From the NCBI GenBank assembly GCA_910588045.1, contig CAJUPS010000153.1, positions 1-6,000 on the forward strand: a DNA stretch of 6,000 bases, written 5' to 3'. The translations under genes and the position numbers were made by a program. The DNA comes from an uncultured Oscillospiraceae bacterium. GTDB lineage: Bacteria > Bacillota > Clostridia > Oscillospirales > Oscillospiraceae. Positions 1 through 4,494 of the stretch are shown piece after piece (position 1 is the stretch's first letter; every line of letters starts with the position of its first letter). The notes beneath the pieces are model-generated. The model saw only the letters and a program-made list of their open reading frames with translations, ran no database searches and was not told where the DNA came from.

Positions 1-415
1 CGAAGCCGGTCTGGCGGCAGGCCATGACGTCGGAGTGGTCGCCGAAGATGTTCAGGGCATGGGTGGAGACGGTACGGGCGGAGACATGGAACACGGTGGG
101 CAGCTGCTCAGCCGCGATTTTATACATATTGGGGATCATGAGCAGCAGGCCCTGGGAGGCGGTGTAGGTGCTGGTGAGGGCGCCCGCACCCAGGGAGCCG
201 TGGACCGCGCCGGCAGCGCCGGCCTCGGACTGCATCTCGACGACCTTGACCTGGGTGCCGAAGATGTTTTTCAGGCCGTTGGCGGACCACTGGTCAACCA
301 GGTCGGCCATGGGGCTGGACGGGGTGATCGGGTAAATTGCGGCGACTTCGCTGAACGCATAGGATACATGCGCGGCAGCGTTGTTACCATCCATGGACTT
401 GAACTTTCTTGCCAT
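1..415 (-). CDS. nifJ: pyruvate:ferredoxin (flavodoxin) oxidoreductase, N-terminal part (partial)
   Basis: Reading the minus strand from the ATG at 413-415 gives 138 codons without a stop, running off the left edge. The protein begins MARKFKSMDGNNAAAHVSYAF. It carries the PFOR domain I hallmarks: YPITPSSP (residues 28-35), VVEMQSEAGAAGAVHGSLGAG (about 58-78), the TASQGLLLMIPNMYKIA stretch (85-101), FHVSARTV (109-116) and IFGDHSDVMACRQTGF at the window edge. Thr31, Glu64 and Arg114 fall at the same numbers as the pyruvate/TPP-site residues known from Desulfovibrio africanus PFOR. The family is a cytoplasmic, about 1,170-residue TPP and [4Fe-4S] enzyme that oxidises pyruvate with CoA to acetyl-CoA and CO2 and reduces ferredoxin, central to anaerobic fermentation. 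A strong Shine-Dalgarno (AGGAGGAG at 425-432) sits 9 nt before the start. Domains III to VII lie outside the window. Its promoter is at 488-516. Confidence 0.95.
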   Translation of the reverse strand, partial: MARKFKSMDGNNAAAHVSYAFSEVAAIYPITPSSPMADLVDQWSANGLKNIFGTQVKVVEMQSEAGAAGAVHGSLGAGALTSTYTASQGLLLMIPNMYKIAAEQLPTVFHVSARTVSTHALNIFGDHSDVMACRQTGF

Positions 416-468
416 AGTTTTTTGCTCCTCCTGAATATTTAATACTGCTATGGTGTGAATACACAGCA

Positions 469-487
469 AGGTACTCATACAGTACCT
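469..487. promoter_or_regulatory. perfect inverted repeat over the PFOR transcription start (operator candidate)
   Basis: AGGTACT (469-475), 5-bp spacer CATAC, AGTACCT (481-487): 7-bp arms without mismatch. It begins directly next to the -10 box and covers the predicted start site, the usual place for a repressor operator. It does not resemble the Rex consensus, and I do not recognise the regulator. A short RNA hairpin at the 5' end of the transcript is the alternative. Confidence 0.5.
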
Positions 488-516
488 ACTATATCACCTT
501 TTTCTGTCTATGTAAA
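488..516 (-). promoter_or_regulatory. sigma-A type promoter of the PFOR gene
   Basis: On the minus strand, -35 TTTACA (511-516, 5/6 to consensus) and -10 TATAGT (488-493, 5/6) are separated by 17 bp. A TG one base before the -10 makes it an extended -10. The expected start of transcription is about position 481, giving a leader of roughly 65 nt. There is no competing promoter closer to the gene. Confidence 0.75.
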
Positions 517-531
517 TGTTATGTTCGCACC

Positions 532-560
532 ATTTCCGGAAATTTTTCGATTTCTCCGGA
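532..560. promoter_or_regulatory. TCCGGA box pair upstream of the PFOR promoter
   Basis: ATTTCCGGAAAT (532-543) is a perfect 12-bp palindrome. A second TCCGGA core lies at 555-560, 20 bp from the first core (535-540), so both face roughly the same side of the helix. The pair lies just upstream of the PFOR -35 and between the two divergent promoters, a plausible place for an activator or shared operator. This is inferred from position and symmetry only. Confidence 0.35.
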
Positions 561-601
561 AGTGTAAAAATTCTTTCCCTTTTTTTGGCAATTATTGCAA
601 A

Positions 602-630
602 TTGGTGGGGGGAGAATCCTGTGGTATAAT
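602..630 (+). promoter_or_regulatory. plus-strand extended -10 promoter reading into repeat A
   Basis: TATAAT (625-630) is a perfect -10, preceded by TG and one base (extended -10). A weak -35, TTGGTG (602-607, 3/6), lies 17 bp upstream. Transcription would start near 637, immediately before the repeat at 643, and run toward the terminator at 1155-1186 and the ATPase gene at 1303. No better promoter for that ATPase was found in 1187-1302, so this may be its distant promoter, or the promoter of a non-coding transcript. Confidence 0.6.
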
Positions 631-642
631 TTAGAAAAATGG

Positions 643-829
643 TTCTGCGGCCCTGCGGGCCGCCTCCGCTTCTTCTCTGCCGCCCTGCGGGCCGCCCCGC
701 TTCCTTCTTCTTTATAGATTTGCCCCTGCCGGGGCGGGGACGGGGGCTTACTTTTCGCGCACGCGAAAAGTAACAAAAGCGTGCTCAAGGGGGCTACGCC
801 GCCCTTGAGAATCCCCTAATGGGGTTATT
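643..829 (+). repeat. multi-hairpin interspersed repeat, copy A
   Basis: Shares an ordered series of blocks with 5699-5910: TTCTGC plus a GC hairpin (647-663, arms GCGGCCC/GGGCCGC, loop TGC); GATTTGCC; ACGGGGGC; a long hairpin with arms TTACTTTTCGCG (748-759) and CGCGAAAAGTAA (762-773); CAAAAGC (774-780); a hairpin CTCAAGGG-GGC-TAC-GCC-G-CCCTTGAG (784-809); and AATCCCC/GGGGTTATT (810-829). The first GC block is present twice in tandem here (643-674 and about 675-712), the second copy with an imperfect stem. No transposase or terminal target duplication is visible. I do not recognise a named family. Confidence 0.75.
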
Positions 830-1154
830 TGTTTTCCCTCCGACGTACTTTGGGTAGTCCTGTCTTAATGCCTTCGTTGGTGCGCCACACTTCTGCGGCT
901 ACCCACGGTCCTTTCGTTAGTGCTTACTGCGGCGCCGCTTCTTGAATTGGCTTACAGCCATCGCCAGAAGTGCGGTACAACGGAGAAATCTATATTTTTG
1001 CACCCCGGGGAGTTTGCTTGGTCCTAGACGGTAGGGGCTACCGATCACCACGCTGAAATAGACGCGAAAGACCGGTAAGCGGACAGCAATAAGTTTAGAC
1101 CGGAAATCTATGCCTCGGGCGCAAAAAACAATATCCCCCGTAATGAGGAAGGTT
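830..1154. other. lower-GC spacer without a convincing gene
   Basis: A hand count over 941-1180 gives about 50% GC, clearly below the neighbouring ATPase gene (over 60%). It holds a 7-bp inverted repeat TGGGTAG (851-857)/CTACCCA (899-905) and a diverged direct repeat about 40 bp apart (CGTTGGTGC 875-883 then CTGCGGC at 893-899; CGTTAGTGC 915-923 then ACTGCGGC 926-933). It also holds a 10-bp palindrome GCGGCGCCGC (929-938) and a hairpin CGGTAG-GGG-CTACCG (1029-1043). The only sizeable frame (917-1207, minus) would need a TTG start inside a hairpin without a Shine-Dalgarno. It may be part of a larger repeat or of a structured transcript from the promoter at 602-630. Confidence 0.45.
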
Positions 1155-1186
1155 CTTAGGAAACCCCGTTTCCTAAGTGATTTTTT
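1155..1186 (+). terminator. intrinsic terminator (or attenuator) on the plus strand
   Basis: CTTAGGAAAC (1155-1164), loop CCC, GTTTCCTAAG (1168-1177): 10-bp perfect stem, then TGA and six T residues (1181-1186). The minus strand has no T-run on its side, so it is directional. It would end a transcript of roughly 550 nt from the promoter at 602-630, or act as an attenuator in front of the ATPase gene. Confidence 0.65.
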
Positions 1187-1244
1187 GCCTACTTTTTGTT
1201 CACACAAAAAGTAGGCGCAGGGTCCGGGGGCGCGCAGCCCCCGG
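1187..1244 (+). repeat. hairpin pair related to the long stem of repeats A and B
   Basis: GCCTACTTTTTGT (1187-1199), loop TCAC, ACAAAAAGTAGGC (1204-1216): 13-bp perfect stem. It is followed by a second stem CCGGGGGC (1224-1231), loop GCGCA, GCCCCCGG (1237-1244). The first stem has the same CTTTT/AAAAG core as the long hairpins at 748-773 and 5825-5850 but different, still complementary flanks. The second stem has no counterpart in those copies. It is either a third, diverged member or a different repeat type abutting the terminator. Confidence 0.5.
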
Positions 1245-1267
1245 GGTATGTTGAGAAAACGTTACCG

Positions 1268-1295
1268 TTCGCCGCCTCCGGCGGCGAAGAAAGGA
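1268..1295 (+). promoter_or_regulatory. hairpin next to the ribosome binding site of the ATPase gene
   Basis: TTCGCCGCC (1268-1276), loop TCC, GGCGGCGAA (1280-1288) forms a 9-bp GC-rich stem ending one base before the Shine-Dalgarno AAAGGA (1290-1295). The Shine-Dalgarno is 7 nt from the ATG at 1303 but only 1 nt from the TTG at 1297, which decides the start in favour of 1303. The hairpin may modulate ribosome access; that is inference. Confidence 0.5.
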
Positions 1296-1302
1296 CTTGA
1301 TA

Positions 1303-2820
1303 ATGGTAGTAACAATTCTGTCCCTTGGTCTCCAAGGGATCAAAGGCTATGAAGTAACGGTGGAGTGCGCCCTCTCGGGGGGCCTCCCCGCCTTCGACGT
1401 GGTAGGGCTCCCCGACGCCGCCGTCAAGGAATCAAGAGAAAGAGTCCGTGCGGCCATCAAGGGCTGCGGTTCCAAGTTCCCCGTCTCCAGGATCACCATC
1501 AACCTGGCCCCCGCCGCCCTGCGGAAGGAGGGCACCGTCTACGACCTTCCCATCCTCCTGGGCATCCTGGCCGCCCAGGGGGACATCGACCCGCCGCCTC
1601 CAGAGGCGGCATTCCTGGGGGAATTATCCCTCACCGGAGCGCTGCGCCCCATCACGGGCATCCTCCCGATGGCGACGGCCGCCGCCCGCGCGGGCGTAAA
1701 AGAGCTCTATGTCCCGGCGGAAAATGCCGCCGAGGCCACACTGGCCGGAGACCTCACGGTTTACCCCGTGGAAACGGTGGAGGAGCTCCTGCTCCACCTC
1801 CAGGGCCGGAAACGGATTCCCCCGGCCGCCCCCTGGACCCCGGAGGCCGGGGCGGAGGCAGGTCCTGACTTTTCCGAGGTCATGGGCCAGGAGAATGTGA
1901 AACGGGCCCTGGAGATCGCCGCCGCCGGGGGCCACAACATCCTGCTCATCGGCTCGCCCGGCGCGGGCAAATCCATGCTGGCCCGCCGCCTGCCCTCCAT
2001 TCTGCCGGATATGACGAGGCGCGAGGCCCTGGAGGCCACAGAGATCTGGTCCGTGGCGGGGCTCACCGACCGCAGACATCCCCTGCTCCTCCGCCGCCCC
2101 TTCCGCAGTCCCCACCACACCGTCTCCGCCGTGGCCCTGGCGGGAGGAGGGGCCTTCCCCAGACCGGGGGAGATCTCCCTGGCCCACAACGGCGTACTGT
2201 TCCTGGACGAGCTGCCGGAGTTCAGCAAGGACGCCATGGAGGTCCTCCGCCAGCCCATCGAGGACGGCGAGGTCACCATCACCCGCACCGCCGGGTCCAT
2301 CTGTCTGCCCAGCCGGTTTATGCTGGTGTGCGCCATGAATCCCTGCCGCTGCGGCTGGCGGGGCCACCTGTCGGGGAGGTGCACCTGCACCGACGCCATG
2401 GTGGAGAAGTATGTGGCGAAGATCTCCGGGCCCATGCTGGACCGGATGGACCTCCATGTGGAGGTGCCCTCGGTGGAGTTCGAGGCCATGCGCCGCCGGG
2501 AGAAGCCGGAGAGCTCCGCCCAGGTCAAGTCCCGGGTCAACGCCGCCCGCTCCCGGCAGGCGGACCGCTTCGCCGGAACCGGCGTGAGCTGCAACGCCAA
2601 CATGACCCCGGCCATGGTGGGGGAATACTGCAAGCTGGACGCCGCCGGGGAGCGAATCCTGAAGGCCGCCTTCGACCGCATGGGCCTCACCGCCCGGAGC
2701 CATGACCGGATCCTCCGGGTGGCCCGGACCATCGCCGACCTGGAGGGGGAGACGAGCATCGCCGCCCCCCATCTGGCGGAGGCCATCCAGTACCGCAATA
2801 CGGAGATTCTGCGGAAATAA
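1303..2820 (+). CDS. comM: YifB/ComM family Mg chelatase-like AAA+ ATPase
   Basis: 505 residues, the usual length for the family, complete from ATG to TAA. The N-terminal ChlI-like domain (about 5-165) starts MVVTILSLGLQGIKGYEVTV and contains the family segment DVVGLPDAAVKESRERVRAA. The AAA+ core (about 190-395) has Walker A GSPGAGKS (217-224), the family signature RPFRSPHHT (265-273), Walker B VLFLDE (298-303; D302, E303), sensor 1 Asn346 and Arg381 in LDRMD (379-383). A four-cysteine cluster (C348, C350, C360, C362) follows sensor 1 and may bind zinc, as in many Gram-positive members. The C-terminal Mg_chelatase_C domain ends with GLTARSHDRILRVARTIADL (461-480). In Vibrio cholerae, ComM is a hexameric helicase that extends branch migration during natural transformation; the role in Clostridia is less clear. 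The name derives from magnesium chelatase subunits, but no tetrapyrrole genes are nearby. It stands alone, 6 nt before a hairpin shared with the convergent SLH gene. Confidence 0.93.
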   Translation: MVVTILSLGLQGIKGYEVTVECALSGGLPAFDVVGLPDAAVKESRERVRAAIKGCGSKFPVSRITINLAPAALRKEGTVYDLPILLGILAAQGDIDPPPPEAAFLGELSLTGALRPITGILPMATAAARAGVKELYVPAENAAEATLAGDLTVYPVETVEELLLHLQGRKRIPPAAPWTPEAGAEAGPDFSEVMGQENVKRALEIAAAGGHNILLIGSPGAGKSMLARRLPSILPDMTRREALEATEIWSVAGLTDRRHPLLLRRPFRSPHHTVSAVALAGGGAFPRPGEISLAHNGVLFLDELPEFSKDAMEVLRQPIEDGEVTITRTAGSICLPSRFMLVCAMNPCRCGWRGHLSGRCTCTDAMVEKYVAKISGPMLDRMDLHVEVPSVEFEAMRRREKPESSAQVKSRVNAARSRQADRFAGTGVSCNANMTPAMVGEYCKLDAAGERILKAAFDRMGLTARSHDRILRVARTIADLEGETSIAAPHLAEAIQYRNTEILRK

Positions 2821-2855
2821 GAAAACGCCCCCGCCGTCTGTGAGACGGCGGGGGC
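2821..2855 (-). terminator. intrinsic terminator between convergent genes
   Basis: GCCCCCGCCGTC (2827-2838), loop TGTGA, GACGGCGGGGGC (2844-2855): 12-bp perfect GC-rich stem. On the minus strand it is followed by GTTTTC, so it best serves the SLH gene ending at 2868. On the plus strand the following bases are AAAATG with no T-run, so it is at best a weak terminator for the ATPase gene, whose stop is 6 nt away. Confidence 0.8.
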
Positions 2856-2867
2856 AAAATGTTGGGG

Positions 2868-4046
2868 TCAGTTGTAGGCCCGCCAGAGGAAGGTCGCAAT
2901 TTCGCCCCGGTTGCACACTTTATCGGGGCTGAATGCAGTGCCCTCTGCGTTGCTGCCTGTGGTCACGCCCTGTTCCACCGCCCAGGACACGGCCCCGGCA
3001 TAGTCTGCGCCGCTATCCACATCGGTGAAGCTGCTGGCCGCGGCGGAGGGCTTGCCGAAGGCTTGCCAGATATAGCGGACGGCGGTGGCGCGGGTGCAAG
3101 GCGCATTGCCGTCAAAGCCGTCGTCGATCATGCCCTTCTCCTTCGCCCAGCTGATGGCCAGCTCCATATCCTTGGCCGAGGGCTTGACATCCTCCTCCCG
3201 CTCCGCGCGGTACAGGAAGGTCAGGATCTGCGCCTGGGTGCAGTCGTCGCCGGGGGCGAAGCTGGTTTCGGTCTTTCCACCGGCAATGTCATTTTGCCAT
3301 GCCCAGGCCACGGGGTCGGTGTACCACGTTCCGGTATCCACGTCGTCAAAAACATCGGAAATCAGGGTGGGCTCGCCGGAGAGCCGATACATCATCACCC
3401 AGGAAAAGTCGGCGGCCATGACCTTGAGCAGATCGCACTCGCCAAACAGCGCATACAGCCGCTGGGAGTCCAGGACCAAATTTCCGTCCCCGTTGGTCTG
3501 GAAGCCAACGTCTGCGGCGGTAACGTGTCCCGACACATTGTGCTTCCCGTCCTTGGGGTCGTCATATTCAAATGCCATCGGGTCGTCCATGTCCAGAGGA
3601 GCGATGGAGACGTCCTTCCCGGTTTCCCAGGTGAACAGTCGGTAGAAGAAGTATGTGCCCTCGGGCTTATCCCAGGGACCCTCCTCCATATCCTTGGCGG
3701 AGAAGGCTTGCAGGATAATATCCTCTGCCGCAGCGCCGGTCACCACAATATCCATTCCTTTGGGAACGAACGGCGTGTAAAAGTTATCCCAACCCTCAAA
3801 ATCCTCCATATAGTCGGGATTGGGTTCATAGGTGCCATAGGTGATACGGGAGTTGTTGCTGCCGGAGCGGGCGAAGCCTACCAATTTCAGATCGATGGTT
3901 TCTCCCTCCCAGATGACGCCGGAATTGTCCGGCGTTTCACGGGAGATGCTCACTTCCGGCGCCGCATCCTCCGCCGCGAGCGCCGGAACAGCCAGGCCGA
4001 GGCAGAGCGCCAGGGCCAGTGCCAGGGAAAGCAGTTTTTTCTTCAT
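2868..4046 (-). CDS. secreted protein with three C-terminal SLH repeats
   Basis: 392 residues from the ATG at 4044-4046 to TGA at 2868-2870. The start is fixed by the Shine-Dalgarno AAGGAG (4057-4062, spacer 10 nt) and by the Sec signal peptide that follows: MKKK, a hydrophobic Leu/Ala run (5-20), then PALA-A with likely cleavage after Ala24. The longer open frame upstream to 4211 crosses a terminator and is not translated. Residues 25-230 are acidic, rich in Asp, Glu and aromatics, and I recognise no family in them. Three S-layer homology repeats follow: about 231-281 (FDDVDTGTWYTDPVAWAWQ), 287-331 (degenerate, lacks the opening FxDV) and 340-392 (FTDVDSGADYAGAVSWAVEQ). SLH repeats anchor proteins non-covalently to secondary cell-wall polymers. 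The TRAE-like binding motif reads TQAQ, TRAT and NRGE, so only two repeats keep its Arg. Function beyond surface attachment is unknown. Confidence 0.88.
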   Translation of the reverse strand: MKKKLLSLALALALCLGLAVPALAAEDAAPEVSISRETPDNSGVIWEGETIDLKLVGFARSGSNNSRITYGTYEPNPDYMEDFEGWDNFYTPFVPKGMDIVVTGAAAEDIILQAFSAKDMEEGPWDKPEGTYFFYRLFTWETGKDVSIAPLDMDDPMAFEYDDPKDGKHNVSGHVTAADVGFQTNGDGNLVLDSQRLYALFGECDLLKVMAADFSWVMMYRLSGEPTLISDVFDDVDTGTWYTDPVAWAWQNDIAGGKTETSFAPGDDCTQAQILTFLYRAEREEDVKPSAKDMELAISWAKEKGMIDDGFDGNAPCTRATAVRYIWQAFGKPSAAASSFTDVDSGADYAGAVSWAVEQGVTTGSNAEGTAFSPDKVCNRGEIATFLWRAYN

Positions 4047-4083
4047 GTCCTTTTCTCTCCTTATACTTATGTTGTCCAACAGG

Positions 4084-4111
4084 CGGGCGGGGGAGTGGAG
4101 GCCCCCGCCCG
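4084..4111 (-). other. GC-rich hairpin in the SLH gene leader
   Basis: CGGGCGGGGG (4084-4093) and CCCCCGCCCG (4102-4111) form a 10-bp perfect stem with an 8-nt loop, about 20 nt upstream of the ribosome binding site. No T-run follows on the minus strand, so it is not a terminator. It may be a leader stability or translation element. Confidence 0.45.
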
Positions 4112-4134
4112 TAAGAGGAACCTGCTGGAAACAT

Positions 4135-4170
4135 AAAAGCGGCGTCGAGTTTTGAAAAACCCAACACCGC
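4135..4170 (-). terminator. strong intrinsic terminator inside the SLH gene leader
   Basis: On the minus strand the arms GCGGTGTTGGGTTT (4170-4157) and AAACTCGACGCCGC (4152-4139) pair over 14 uninterrupted bp with a UUCA tetraloop, followed directly by UUUU (4138-4135). Three of the pairs are G-U in the minus-strand RNA and would be mismatched A-C in the opposite RNA, which fixes the orientation. It lies downstream of the minus-strand -10 at 4201-4206 and upstream of the SLH start, so it can act as an attenuator. It could also simply stop read-through from the aminotransferase. Confidence 0.8.
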
Positions 4171-4200
4171 CTTGAATATATCAATGCGAACACATGCCGC

Positions 4201-4228
4201 ATTATACCCATTCCCCCTTGAAAAACAA
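4201..4228 (-). promoter_or_regulatory. minus-strand promoter toward the SLH gene
   Basis: Perfect TATAAT on the minus strand (4201-4206) with a weak -35 TTGTTT (4223-4228) at 16-bp spacing. Transcription would start near 4194 and enter the terminator at 4170 within about 25 nt, then continue to the SLH start at 4046 only if it reads through. Its -35 overlaps the -35 of the opposite promoter. Confidence 0.5.
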
Positions 4229-4246
4229 AAAGAAAATGGATATAAT
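4218..4246 (+). promoter_or_regulatory. strong plus-strand sigma-A promoter
   Basis: TTGAAA (4218-4223, 4/6) and a perfect TATAAT (4241-4246) with the ideal 17-bp spacer, which is A-rich. The expected start is about 4253. No protein gene lies downstream on this strand; the unit runs into the aminotransferase 3' end in antisense and meets a terminator at 4449-4494. This is the best promoter match in the window. Confidence 0.75.
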
Positions 4247-4252
4247 GGGTCT

Positions 4253-4494
4253 GTGGTACGATATACTATCGCTGTGTTGAGTGGGGCATTCACTCGCGCA
4301 GGGCTGTGGGGTGCTGGTAACACCCTGCAGCCTGCCGCATTCATGTTTCCATTTCTAATTCTATCCCAAATCTGCCATAAATGCAAGCCCTCATTTAGAG
4401 ATTTTGGCGAAAAATGCGACCGCTTTACGAGAACCGGAAACATAGCAGCGAAGGAGCGCCAGCCTGCGGGCCGGCGCTCCTTCGTTCTCTTTTC
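4253..4494 (+). ncRNA. candidate structured small RNA, family not recognised
   Basis: The stretch is bounded by the strong promoter at 4218-4246 and the directional terminator at 4449-4494. It can fold into CGATA/TATCG (4259-4271), GAGTG/CACTC (4279-4295), a long hairpin at 4298-4335 (GGCTG-TG-GGGTG, loop CTGGTAA, CACCC-TG-CAGCC, extended by GCA/TGC around one bulged G), and a long-range helix ATGTTTCC (4343-4350)/GGAAACAT (4436-4443). The long-range helix encloses a hairpin CCAAATCT/AGATTTTGG with inner TAAATG/CATTTA (4366-4407). Two pairs in the 4298-4335 stem are G-U only when read on the plus strand, supporting this orientation. I see no SRP, 6S, tmRNA or RNase P core motif. The 3' end is antisense to the last codon and stop of the aminotransferase. 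Expression is unproven. Confidence 0.5.
4449..4494 (+). terminator. intrinsic terminator of the plus-strand unit, at the aminotransferase 3' end
   Basis: CGAAGGAGCGCC (4449-4460), 12-nt loop, GGCGCTCCTTCG (4473-4484): 12-bp perfect stem, then TTCTCTTTTC (4485-4494) on the plus strand. On the minus strand the sequence after the stem is CTGCTATG with no T-run. So the efficient direction is plus, although the same stem may protect or partly terminate the aminotransferase mRNA, whose stop codon is at 4493-4495. Confidence 0.7.

Larger units (their letters stand above)
4200..4247. repeat. inverted repeat enclosing two divergent -10 boxes
   Basis: CATTATACCCAT (4200-4211) and ATGGATATAATG (4236-4247) are inverted copies matching at 11 of 12 positions, separated by 24 bp. 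Each arm contains a perfect TATAAT facing outward, so the two divergent promoters are built from one symmetric element and share the -35 region. RNA polymerase bound to one is expected to exclude the other. Confidence 0.65.

Noticed and set aside
35..442. 135-codon plus-strand open frame
   Set aside because: Exactly opposite the PFOR coding sequence and its ribosome binding site; the product is Gly-rich shadow sequence.
519..788. 89-codon minus-strand open frame
   Set aside because: TTG start inside a repeat hairpin, runs through repeat A and the divergent promoters; its Pro/Arg-rich text resembles the translated copy B upstream of the aminotransferase, so it is repeat DNA rather than a gene.
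643..829. CRISPR array or IS element in the hairpin-rich spacer
   Set aside because: No regularly spaced identical repeats with unique spacers, no transposase frame and no terminal inverted repeats with target duplication.
1297..1302. TTG at 1297 as the ATPase start
   Set aside because: Only one base from the Shine-Dalgarno; the ATG at 1303 has the right spacing and matches the usual N-terminus.
2339..2390. Cys cluster in the ATPase as a novel zinc insertion
   Set aside because: Paired CxC motifs after sensor 1 are common in Gram-positive and other YifB/ComM proteins, so this is family-typical.
1624..2916. 430-codon minus-strand open frame (and the 345-codon frame 1761-2798)
   Set aside because: Antisense shadows of the ATPase gene, which has Walker A, Walker B and sensor motifs in the plus frame.
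2859..4136. 425-codon plus-strand open frame
   Set aside because: Antisense to the SLH gene, low-complexity Gly/Val/His-rich product, no ribosome binding site; it runs through a terminator and the leader hairpins of the opposite gene.
4047..4211. Extended N-terminus of the SLH protein
   Set aside because: It would place the Lys-rich signal peptide start in the middle of the protein and translate through an intrinsic terminator and the true ribosome binding site.
4253..4494. Known housekeeping RNA (SRP RNA, 6S RNA, tmRNA, RNase P) or a riboswitch
   Set aside because: None of the conserved core motifs I know (for example the SRP GGAAG/GNRA loops or a tmRNA tRNA-like end) is present, and no protein gene lies downstream on the same strand for a riboswitch to control.
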